From NCBI GenBank assembly GCA_043735935.1, contig JAYTDO010000427.1, positions 1 to 14,983 on the forward strand: DNA of 14,983 nt. The letters are read 5' to 3'. Positions 1-6,400 of the stretch are shown piece by piece. The notes beneath the pieces were generated by a model. The model was not told where the DNA came from. It was given only the letters and a program-made list of their open reading frames with translations, and searched no databases. The stretch is from JANLQB01 sp043735935. Lineage in GTDB: Bacteria > Verrucomicrobiota > Verrucomicrobiia > Chthoniobacterales > Chthoniobacteraceae. The translations under genes were made by a program, and so were the position numbers. Every line of letters begins with the position of its first letter. Within the stretch, counting starts at the first letter, position 1.

Positions 1-189
1 CACGCCTCCCCCGGGAACCGGCACGCCTCCCCCGGGAACCGGCACGCCTCCCCCGGGAACCGGCACGCCTCCCCCGGCAACCCGCACGCCTCCCCCAGCA
101 ACCCGCACGCCTCCCCCGGCAACCCGCACGCCTCTCCCGGCAACCCGCACGCCTCTCCCGGCAACCCGCACGCCTCTCCCGGCAACCCG
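1..189. repeat. 21-bp tandem repeat array, nine copies
   Basis: Nine head-to-tail copies of a 21-bp unit starting CACGCCTC. Three sub-types are ordered along the array. Copies 1-3 are identical and end in GGGAACCGG. Copies 4-6 end in GGCAACCCG, and copy 5 has an A in the CCCAG segment. Copies 7-9 have CTCTCCC in place of CTCCCCC. This block order suggests successive local duplications. The period is a multiple of three, so any reading frame through it stays in phase. The array begins at or before the window edge, so its true length is unknown. Confidence 0.97.
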
Positions 190-220
190 CGATACCCCGA
201 CCCACGGCGGGTTCCGCTGA
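2..220 (+). CDS. possible C-terminal end of a Thr/Pro-rich protein (partial, runs off left edge)
   Basis: The + strand frame starting at base 2 is open from the window edge to a TGA at 218-220. It reads as heptads TPPPGTG (three), TPPPATR (three) and TPLPATR (three), followed by DTPTHGGFR. The TGA is followed in the same frame by TAA and TAG, giving three consecutive stops. A Thr/Pro repeat tail of this kind would suit an extended linker or wall-spanning segment of an exported protein. Only the repeat and a nine-residue tail are visible, with no start and no domain. A 21-bp repeat can be open by chance in other frames too; the opposite strand reads as RVAGRGV and PVPGGGV heptads. Coding status is therefore uncertain. 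Confidence 0.3.
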   Translation, partial: TPPPGTGTPPPGTGTPPPGTGTPPPATRTPPPATRTPPPATRTPLPATRTPLPATRTPLPATRDTPTHGGFR

Positions 221-221
221 T

Positions 222-363
222 AATAGCCCAGCGCTTTAGCGCTGGGAACGCTGGGGCGAGATAGACGAGTCCCGTTAGGGACGGCAGACCGGTTCTACCG
301 TCCCTGACGGGACTGGCCCATTTTTATGGCGCGGTGGACCCAGCACTAAAGTGCTGGGCTATT
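222..363. repeat. composite palindromic REP/BIME-like element with four hairpins
   Basis: A nested inverted repeat. The outer arms, 222-246 and 339-363, are reverse complements over 25 bases apart from two changes. Each arm is itself a hairpin: CCCAGCGC-TTTA-GCGCTGGG at 227-246, and CCCAGCAC-TAAA-GTGCTGGG at 339-358. The two changes are compensatory, so both stems stay paired. The inner arms, 268-284 and 298-314, pair with one mismatch, and each carries a small GTCCC/GGGAC hairpin with a 4-base loop. The architecture resembles the paired REP sequences (BIMEs) mobilised in trans by RAYT (TnpA-REP) transposases in other bacteria. No transposase is in the window, so that link is an inference. 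The element may also act as a transcription stop for the frame ending at 220. Confidence 0.85.
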
Positions 364-432
364 GTCAGAAGATCGCCGGGATGGACGGGGGCGGGGGGAG
401 CCGGGGCAGATGTGCCGGGCGATGATCCCCAG

Positions 433-586
433 CAGTCTGCCCGCCGAGGGATTGGATTCGAGGCAAAGCAGGAGAAGTTGGCAGGGTATTAGCGCCCCAG
501 TCTGCCCGCCGAGGGATTGGATTCGAGGCAAAGCCGGACGCCTCAAGACGTGTTTGTAATAAAAAGTCTGCCCGCCGAGGGATTGG
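433..586. repeat. three direct repeats at 65-66 bp spacing (orphan CRISPR-like layout)
   Basis: Two identical 37-bp copies lie at 433-469 and 498-534. They begin CAGTCTGCCCGCCGAGGG and end GAGGCAAAGC. A third copy at 565-586 keeps only the first 22 bases after its leading A. The intervening sequences (470-497, 28 bp; 535-564, 30 bp) are unrelated to each other. Repeat length, spacer length and a degenerate last copy match a short CRISPR array. Against that, there are only two intervals, no cas genes in view, and no AT-rich leader. The unit lacks a strong internal palindrome, so it is not a simple REP. A dispersed genomic repeat inserted or duplicated here is an equally good reading. Confidence 0.9.
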
Positions 587-625
587 CGGCTTGGCGACGG
601 CGCGAAGTGGGGTCAAGTTTCCCCA

Positions 626-1060
626 ATGAAACCACGCGCTTTTCTCATCGCGGGAGTCCTGGCAAGCGGGCTGGCGTGCCGGGCGCAGGGCGAGGATTTC
701 GTGTATCTGCGAAAGACGACGATGAGCGACTTCATGCCGCGTTACGAAGTGCTCGCCTCCCGGCCATCGTCTCTCAATGACAAAATCATCCGGGTGCCGT
801 TGAAGGATGTGGAGGGCTTGGAAAAGCTGAAGACGAAGGAGGGCACCTTTCCGAACCATTACGTGTCGCGCACCTCGCCGAGCGTGCTGCCCGAGCGTTA
901 CGGGGTCCACGTCTTGCAACCGGGCGTGAGCTACATGCAATCCATCGGCGGTGGCGCTGGCGCTCCGCTTTACGTGAAACCGAAGGCGACCCCGGCGCCC
1001 GAGGCGGGGAAGTGGCAACCGCGTGGCACGATGCTCAATCGGCCCGCCTATCGGCGGTGA
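626..1060 (+). CDS. small exported protein of unknown function
   Basis: A 144-aa protein that I do not recognise. It begins with a short basic stretch (K2, R4) and a hydrophobic core at residues 5-17. A plausible signal peptidase I site follows A20-Q-G22. C18 sits after G-L-A, which is a poor lipobox, so a lipoprotein is less likely. The mature part is about 120 aa, mixed charged and polar, with no transmembrane segment. Its C-terminal 30 residues are rich in Pro and Lys and end in Arg-Arg. No domain or catalytic motif is evident. The start is the first ATG after the third direct repeat and the only one that gives a signal peptide; upstream there is only a weak GTGGGG purine run. It is probably envelope or periplasmic. 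Confidence 0.6.
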   Translation: MKPRAFLIAGVLASGLACRAQGEDFVYLRKTTMSDFMPRYEVLASRPSSLNDKIIRVPLKDVEGLEKLKTKEGTFPNHYVSRTSPSVLPERYGVHVLQPGVSYMQSIGGGAGAPLYVKPKATPAPEAGKWQPRGTMLNRPAYRR

Positions 1061-1253
1061 AAGCGCCCGGAAAGCGGGTGTGTGAAGGAACGCCCACATC
1101 GCGTCAGGGCCGTGGGTCCGACGAACGTGGGAGATGGCTGAGGGGTCGTTTTGCCCTGGTGCCGCGACTGCGGAGCCGGAGGGTCGTCGCGGCGAACGCG
1201 CCCCACGCACTTCTTTGCACAACCGGGACGAACGCGAGCTGCGAATCAACGGT

Positions 1254-1613
1254 ATGAAATCGCTCCGTCTTGCCGTGTTGACCCTCGCATCCACCGGTGT
1301 GATCTCAATGGTGGTGCAGGTCCCGATGATGGCCTCCAGCGCGACATCGAATAAGGCGGCGACGGATATCGCGCCGTCCCAGCCTCCCAAGTCCCCGCTT
1401 CCACCCTCGCCGCCCAACCAGCCTCCACCATCCGACCCTCCGAAGCCGCCCCCGGACCCGCCGAAGCCGCCCCCGCCTCCCATTCCGCCCGCTCCGCCAA
1501 ACCCGCCGCCGCCGGCGCCACCGATCCCGCCAAAACCGAATCCGGAACCCCCGCCAAGGCCCATGCCTGAAGGCCCACCGCTGACGCCGAAGCAGCCTGG
1601 CCCCTTCCAGTAG
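1254..1613 (+). CDS. Pro-rich exported or membrane-anchored small protein
   Basis: A 119-aa protein that I do not recognise. Residues 1-25 form a basic then hydrophobic segment (MKSLRLAVLTLAS, then VISMVVQV), consistent with a signal peptide or an N-terminal anchor. From about residue 42 to the end the sequence is dominated by proline in runs of two to five, interrupted by K, D, N, E and R (for example PPKPPPDPPKPPPPP). This would form an extended polyproline II rod. I chose the ATG at 1254 because it yields the signal-like N-terminus; the frame is open further upstream to an ATG at 1134, but that adds a 40-aa charged stretch with no supporting feature. Proline codons vary in the third position, which favours real coding. 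The opposite strand reads as a Gly-rich frame, which I treat as the mirror of this gene. Its stop is about 90 bp from the oppositely oriented tRNA. Confidence 0.5.
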   Translation: MKSLRLAVLTLASTGVISMVVQVPMMASSATSNKAATDIAPSQPPKSPLPPSPPNQPPPSDPPKPPPDPPKPPPPPIPPAPPNPPPPAPPIPPKPNPEPPPRPMPEGPPLTPKQPGPFQ

Positions 1614-1661
1614 GTGTCGGCTTTGGAGGTGCGATCGAGCATCGATCGGCATGCCTTTGCC

Positions 1662-1688
1662 AAAACCACGAGCGATCCGTCGTGGTTT
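1662..1688 (-). terminator. probable intrinsic terminator of tRNA-Phe
   Basis: On the - strand, 18 bases beyond the tRNA 3' end, there is a perfect 9-bp stem AAACCACGA / TCGTGGTTT with an 8-base loop. The 3' arm finishes in a run of four T before GG. Position and orientation fit termination of the tRNA transcript. The T tract is short and partly inside the stem, so efficiency is uncertain. It could also work on the + strand for the Pro-rich gene, but there the stem ends in only TTTG. Confidence 0.5.
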
Positions 1689-1706
1689 GAGGTAGAAAAG
1701 GGAGAG

Positions 1707-1779
<73 letters not shown>

Positions 1780-1848
1780 GTGAGTAATGGCGGGAAGAAT
1801 GCCTTACGTCGAAGTGAACGCAAGCGCTTTTCCGAATGCCGTCGCGCT

Positions 1849-3300
1849 TTATGCAATGATGTCGTGGACGACGTGCCCGTGGACGTCGGTGAGCCGGAAA
1901 TCCCGCCCGGCGTAGGGGTAGGTGAATTTCTCGTGATCGAAGCCGAGCAGGGCGAGCATGGTGGCGTGGAGGTCGTGGACGTGGACGGGTTTTTCGGTGG
2001 CTTTGAAGCCGAAGTCGTCGGTGGCGCCGTAGACGGTGCCGCCTTTCACGCCGCCGCCGGCGAGCCACATGGTGAAGCCGTGGTTGTTGTGGTCGCGTCC
2101 GTTGATTTTGCCTTGATTGGAGCCGGGGGTGGGGAGTTCGACGGTGGGGGTGCGGCCGAATTCGCCGCCCCACATGACGAGGGTGTCTTCGAGGAGGCCA
2201 CGCTGTTTGAGGTCTTTGAGGAGGGCGCCGATGGCCTGGTCGCATTCGCCGGCGAGGCGGCGGTGGTTGACTTCGATGTCGTCGTGGCTGTCCCAGGGCT
2301 GGCCTTCGCCGTGCCAGACCTGGACGTAGCGGACGCCGCGTTCGATGAGGCGGCGGGCGATGAGGATCTGGCGGGCCTGGGTCCCGCTGCCGTACATGTC
2401 GCGGATGTGCTGGGGTTCCTTGGTGATGTCGAAGGCGTCGGCGGCGTCCATCTGCATGCGGTAGGCGAGCTCGTAGGATTGGACGCGGGCTTCGAGCTGG
2501 GCGTCGCGCTGGCGGCGCTGGAGGTGTTCGGTGTTGAGCTGGGAGAGGAGGTCGAGCTGTTCGCGCTGTTCCTGGGTGGTGACGGAGCGGTTGCGGATGT
2601 TTTCGATGAGCTTTTCGACGTCGGTGTTCTGGGTGTTGATGTAGGTGCCCTGGTAGACGCCGGGGAGGAAGCCGGATTGCCAGTTCTGCGACTCCTGGAT
2701 GGGGTAGCCGCCGGGGCACATGGCGATGAAGCCGGGCATGTTCTGGTTTTCGCTGCCGAGGCCGTAGGTGATCCAGGAGCCGACGCTGGGGCGGATCTGG
2801 CGGGCTTCGCCGCAGTTCATGAGCAGCAGGGAGGGCTCGTGATTGGGCACGTCGGCGCACATGGAGCGGATGACGCAGATGTCGTCGATGGATTCGGCGG
2901 TCTTGGCGAAGAGGTCGCTGACTTCGATGCCGCTCTGGCCGTATTTCTTGAAGGCGAAGGGGGACTTGTAGGCGGCGCCGGTCTTGCGCTCGGTCTTCAG
3001 GTCGATGGGGATGGGTTTGCCGTGGTATTTGGTGAGCTCGGGCTTCGGGTCGAAGGTGTCGACGTGCGAGGGGCCTCCATTCATGAAGAGGTGGATGACG
3101 CGCTTGGCCTTGGCGGGGAAGGGGGGCGCCTTGACGATGAGGGGATTGAGGTTGGCCGTTTCGGCGGCGCGGGCCTTCAGGATTCCCAAGTCGCTGAAGA
3201 TGCTGCCGAGGGCCATGGCGCCCATGCCCATGCCGCAGCGGTTCAGGAAATCGCGGCGGGTGAGGAAGAGGTCTTCGGGTCTCGGTGCGTGGTGCGACAT
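1849..3300 (-). CDS. DUF1501 family Tat-exported protein (alkaline-phosphatase/sulfatase-like fold)
   Basis: A 483-aa protein of the DUF1501 family, which is abundant in Planctomycetes and Verrucomicrobia and related to the alkaline phosphatase/sulfatase superfamily. The N-terminus has a twin-arginine signal: TRRDFLN at 14-20, then a hydrophobic stretch to about residue 40 and ARAAE at 43-47 as the probable cleavage site. The family's conserved blocks appear in order: HLFMNGGPSHVDTFDPKP (70-87), WDSHDD (336-341), GGEFGRTP (378-385), GRDHNNHGF (401-409) and a C-terminal HDLHATMLALLGFDHEKFTY (442-461). The His/Asp-rich blocks are candidate metal ligands. The length is normal for the family. Substrate is unknown; the usual partner is a DUF1549/DUF1553 c-type cytochrome, and none is adjacent here. 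It lies 66 bp downstream of miaB on the same strand and may be co-transcribed. The start is set by the Tat signal. Confidence 0.93.
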   Translation of the reverse strand: MSHHAPRPEDLFLTRRDFLNRCGMGMGAMALGSIFSDLGILKARAAETANLNPLIVKAPPFPAKAKRVIHLFMNGGPSHVDTFDPKPELTKYHGKPIPIDLKTERKTGAAYKSPFAFKKYGQSGIEVSDLFAKTAESIDDICVIRSMCADVPNHEPSLLLMNCGEARQIRPSVGSWITYGLGSENQNMPGFIAMCPGGYPIQESQNWQSGFLPGVYQGTYINTQNTDVEKLIENIRNRSVTTQEQREQLDLLSQLNTEHLQRRQRDAQLEARVQSYELAYRMQMDAADAFDITKEPQHIRDMYGSGTQARQILIARRLIERGVRYVQVWHGEGQPWDSHDDIEVNHRRLAGECDQAIGALLKDLKQRGLLEDTLVMWGGEFGRTPTVELPTPGSNQGKINGRDHNNHGFTMWLAGGGVKGGTVYGATDDFGFKATEKPVHVHDLHATMLALLGFDHEKFTYPYAGRDFRLTDVHGHVVHDIIA

Positions 3301-3366
3301 GGCGGGAAGGATACGCCGGGAACAACTCCGGTGCGATGCGATCCTTAGCGGGAACGGTGCGGGCGC

Positions 3367-4734
3367 CTAGAGGACGGCGGGGTCGGCGTAGAGGCTGAAG
3401 CCGCTGGAGTGCTCGATGCGGACGTCGAAGACCTGGCCGATGTGGCGGGGGCCGCCTTCGAAGATGACGATCTTATTGCCGGGGCTGCGGCCCATGAGGC
3501 GCTCGTCGTTGGTCTTGCTGACGCCTTCGCAGAGGATCTCGACGTGGCGGCCGACGAGGGCTTCGCTCTTTTCCTTGGCGAGGACGTCGACGATGCGGAG
3601 GAGCGCCTGGTTGCGGGCTTCCTTCACGCTCTCGGGGAGCTGGTCGGGCAGGATGGCGGCGGGGGTATCGCGGCGTTTGGAGTAGCGGAAGACGAAGGCG
3701 TTATCGAAGCCGACGCGCTGGACGAGGTCGCACGAGGCGGCGAAGTCTTCTTCGGTCTCGCCGGGGAATCCGACGATGAGGTCGGTGGTGATGGCGATGT
3801 CGGGGCGGGCGGCCCGGAGGTCTTCGGTGAGGGCGAAATATTTCTCCGCGGTGTAGGCGCGGTGCATGGCCTTGAGCAGGCGGTTGCTGCCGCTCTGGAG
3901 CGGGAGATGGACGTGCGGCATGAGCTTCGGCAGGCGCGCGAAGGCGGCGACGAGGTCGTGCTTGAAGCCGATGGGATGCGGGCTGGTGAAGCGGAGCCGG
4001 CGGAGGCCTTCGACGTCGTGGACGGCTTCGAGGAGCTGCACGAACGGGCTTTTCCCATCGACGACCGGGAACTCGTGCCGGCCGAAGAGATTCACGATCT
4101 GGCCGAGCAAAGTGACTTCCTTCACGCCGCGATCGACGAGGCCGCGGACCTCGGCGACGATCTCGGCGATGGCGCGGGAACGCTCGGCGCCTCGGGTGCT
4201 GGGCACGATGCAGAAGGTGCAGTGCATGTTGCAGCCCTGCATGATGGAGACGAAGGCGGTGGCCTGCCGGTCGGCGAGGACGTGTTCGCGGATGGTCTCC
4301 TGCGAGCCGGCCTCCTCGTCCACATCGACGATGGAAAAGCGGACGTCGTCCATCAGCCGGTCGCGCATGGCGCGTTTGCGGTCGATGAGTTCGTCGACGT
4401 AGTCGGCGACCTTGTGGAATTTCTGGGTGCCGACGACGAGATCCACGTGGCCGACATCGCGCACGAGTTCGTCGCCGCGGGACTGGGCCATGCAGCCGAG
4501 GAAACCGAAGATCATCTCGGGTTTGTTTGCGCGAAGGCGGCCGAGCAGGCCCATTTTCCCGAGCGCCTTTTGTTCGGCGAGGTCGCGGACGGAGCAGGTG
4601 TTGAGGAGGACGACGTCGGCCTCCTTTTCGGCGGGAGTCATCTCGTAACCGCGCGCGATGAGCATGCGCGCGACTTGTTCGGAGTCGCGCTCGTTCATCT
4701 GGCAGCCATAGGTTTTGAGGAATACTTTCGGCAT
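3367..4734 (-). CDS. miaB: tRNA-2-methylthio-N6-dimethylallyladenosine synthase MiaB
   Basis: A 455-aa radical-SAM methylthiotransferase that converts i6A37 to ms2i6A37 in tRNAs reading U-initial codons, acting in the cytoplasm. The N-terminal UPF0004 domain has its three auxiliary-cluster cysteines: C11 (TYGCQMN), C47 (NTCSVR) and C81 (GFLGCMAQ). The radical-SAM CxxxCxxC motif is C168-C172-C175 in GCNMHCTFCIVPSTRG. A TRAM domain for tRNA binding occupies roughly residues 390-450. Length and domain order are typical. One oddity: the segment usually reading LLGQNVNSYG is LLGQIVNLFG here, while flanking residues are conserved. MiaB is preferred over RimO or MtaB because of the YGCQMN start and the IVPSTRG motif. 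The ATG at 4734 begins directly with the family N-terminus. Its 5' side faces zwf divergently. Confidence 0.96.
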   Translation of the reverse strand: MPKVFLKTYGCQMNERDSEQVARMLIARGYEMTPAEKEADVVLLNTCSVRDLAEQKALGKMGLLGRLRANKPEMIFGFLGCMAQSRGDELVRDVGHVDLVVGTQKFHKVADYVDELIDRKRAMRDRLMDDVRFSIVDVDEEAGSQETIREHVLADRQATAFVSIMQGCNMHCTFCIVPSTRGAERSRAIAEIVAEVRGLVDRGVKEVTLLGQIVNLFGRHEFPVVDGKSPFVQLLEAVHDVEGLRRLRFTSPHPIGFKHDLVAAFARLPKLMPHVHLPLQSGSNRLLKAMHRAYTAEKYFALTEDLRAARPDIAITTDLIVGFPGETEEDFAASCDLVQRVGFDNAFVFRYSKRRDTPAAILPDQLPESVKEARNQALLRIVDVLAKEKSEALVGRHVEILCEGVSKTNDERLMGRSPGNKIVIFEGGPRHIGQVFDVRIEHSSGFSLYADPAVL

Positions 4735-4836
4735 CGGCGAAGGGCGGGGACGCTAGCCGAGGGTGCGCCTTCCGTCTAAAGGAATGTGAACGTCGGGCTT
4801 GCCTTGGAGGAATTCACTGACCAGCGTCCGAGTACT

Positions 4837-6387
4837 GTGAACACGACCACTGCTTCCACTGAACGGGCCGCGAATCCTCTGCGCGAGGGGCTTTCCAACC
4901 GGCCCATGCCTCAGCCCTGCACCATCGTCATCTTCGGCGCATCGGGTGACCTGAACTACCGCAAGCTGATCCCCGCGATTTACAATATCGCCGCGGACGG
5001 TGATCTGCCGGCGGCTCTTTCCGTCGTCGGATTCGCGCGGCGGCCGAAGACGGACGAGCAATTCCGCGGGGAACTCGGCGAGGCGGCGCGGAAGTTTTCG
5101 CGCAGCGGGGTGAACGAGGAACTGTGGGCGAGTTTCGCGGAGCGGATTTACTATCACACGAGCGAATTCGGAGACCTGGAGGGCTACAAGTCGCTGGCCG
5201 AAAAACTCGACAAACTCGACGCAGAGCGCAACACGCGCGGCAACCGCCTTTTCTATCTATCGGTCGCGCCGAGCGAGTTTCCGGGCATCCTTGAGATGCT
5301 CGCGGCGGTGGGCCTGAACAAGACGCGCGAGGGAAGCTGGGCGCGCGTGATCGTCGAAAAGCCGTTCGGCAAGGATCTCGAATCCGCGCAGGCGCTCAAT
5401 ACTGTCGTGAACAACGTTTTTCCCGAAAAGGAGACGTACCGGATCGACCACTATCTCGGAAAGGAGACGGCGCAGAACATCATGGTGCTGCGCTTTGCTA
5501 ATGCGATCTTCGAGCCGCTCTGGAACTCGCGTTACATCGATCATGTGCAGATCACGGGCGCGGAGCCGCTCGGGGTGGAGGCGCGCGGGCCGTATTACGA
5601 AAAGGCCGGCGCGACGCGGGACATGGTGCAGAACCATCTGCTCCAGTTGCTTTCGCTCGTGGCGATGGAGCCGCCGCTCGGCATCACCGCGGATTCGATT
5701 CGCGATGAGAAGGTCAAGGTCATCCGCGCGCTGCGCCCGATGTCGCCGGAGGACGTGGCGCTGAATGTGGTGCGCGGCCAGTACGCGGCGGGCGCGATCA
5801 ACGGCAACGACGTGATCGCCTACCGGAGCGAAGAGCGGGTCGATCCAGCGTCGATGACGGAGACCTACGTGGCGATCAAGGCGCACGTGGACAACTGGCG
5901 ATGGGCGGATGTGCCGTTCTATGTGCGGTTCGGCAAGCGGCTCGCGAAGGGCGGGACGGAGATCGCGGTGCAGTTCAAGAACGTGCCCGGCGTGCTTTTC
6001 AATCGCGACGCCGACATCGGCGCCAACGTGCTCGTCTTCCGCATCCAGCCGGACGAGGGCATCTCGCTGCGGATGCAGGCCAAGCGCCCCGGCGCGAGCG
6101 TGAACATCGAACCGGTGAAGATGGATTTCCATTACGGGACCAGCTTCGGGAAGGCCTCGCCCGAGGCGTATGAGCGGCTGCTGCTCGACGCGATGAGCGG
6201 CGACGCGACGCTGTTCGCGCGGCGCGATGAAGTGGAGCACGCGTGGGAATTCGTCGATCGGATCGAACACGCGTGGCACCAGAACGACTCGCCGCCGCCG
6301 CTGTGTGAATACGCCGCCGGTTCATGGGGGCCGAAGGAAGCAGACGATCTGCTCGCACGCGATGGACGTGCATGGCGCCGGATGTAA
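4837..6387 (+). CDS. zwf: glucose-6-phosphate 1-dehydrogenase
   Basis: A 516-aa enzyme that oxidises glucose 6-phosphate to 6-phosphogluconolactone with NADP+, the first step of the oxidative pentose phosphate pathway, in the cytoplasm. The dinucleotide-binding motif GASGDLNYRKL starts at residue 34. The catalytic and substrate-binding signature RIDHYLGKE is at 202-210 with active-site H205. The EKPFG block precedes it. The start is uncertain. The GTG at 4837 keeps the NPLREGL segment that I recall from cyanobacterial Zwf N-termini; the frame is open to a GTG at 4786, and an ATG lies at 4906. GGAGG at 4806-4810 is too far from 4837 to be a normal ribosome site. Length is family-typical from 4837. 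It is followed 13 bp later by opcA, which supports a co-transcribed pair, and is divergent from miaB. Confidence 0.97.
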   Translation: MNTTTASTERAANPLREGLSNRPMPQPCTIVIFGASGDLNYRKLIPAIYNIAADGDLPAALSVVGFARRPKTDEQFRGELGEAARKFSRSGVNEELWASFAERIYYHTSEFGDLEGYKSLAEKLDKLDAERNTRGNRLFYLSVAPSEFPGILEMLAAVGLNKTREGSWARVIVEKPFGKDLESAQALNTVVNNVFPEKETYRIDHYLGKETAQNIMVLRFANAIFEPLWNSRYIDHVQITGAEPLGVEARGPYYEKAGATRDMVQNHLLQLLSLVAMEPPLGITADSIRDEKVKVIRALRPMSPEDVALNVVRGQYAAGAINGNDVIAYRSEERVDPASMTETYVAIKAHVDNWRWADVPFYVRFGKRLAKGGTEIAVQFKNVPGVLFNRDADIGANVLVFRIQPDEGISLRMQAKRPGASVNIEPVKMDFHYGTSFGKASPEAYERLLLDAMSGDATLFARRDEVEHAWEFVDRIEHAWHQNDSPPPLCEYAAGSWGPKEADDLLARDGRAWRRM

Positions 6388-6400
6388 CCCCTCTGCGAAC

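Noticed and set aside
433..586. Calling the three direct repeats a CRISPR array
   Set aside because: Only two intervals, no cas gene, no leader; kept as a repeat with the CRISPR idea as a hypothesis.
365..1669. 434-aa - strand open frame with a Gly-rich N-terminal part
   Set aside because: It crosses two + strand genes that have signal peptides and also the direct repeats; the Gly-rich part is the exact mirror of a polyproline stretch. Treated as a shadow, though strand choice is raised as a finding.
1780..1848. Possible tRNA-Phe promoter (TTGCGT and CATTCT, - strand, 16 bp apart)
   Set aside because: Only three of six consensus bases match in each box; too weak to call.
3307..3346. Inverted repeat AAGGAT/ATCCTT between miaB and the DUF1501 gene
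   Set aside because: Only 6 bp with a 28-base loop and no T tract; not a convincing terminator or operator.
3409..4779. 456-aa acidic + strand frame across miaB
   Set aside because: Antisense shadow rich in Asp, Glu, Ala and Val; miaB on the other strand has all its cysteine motifs.
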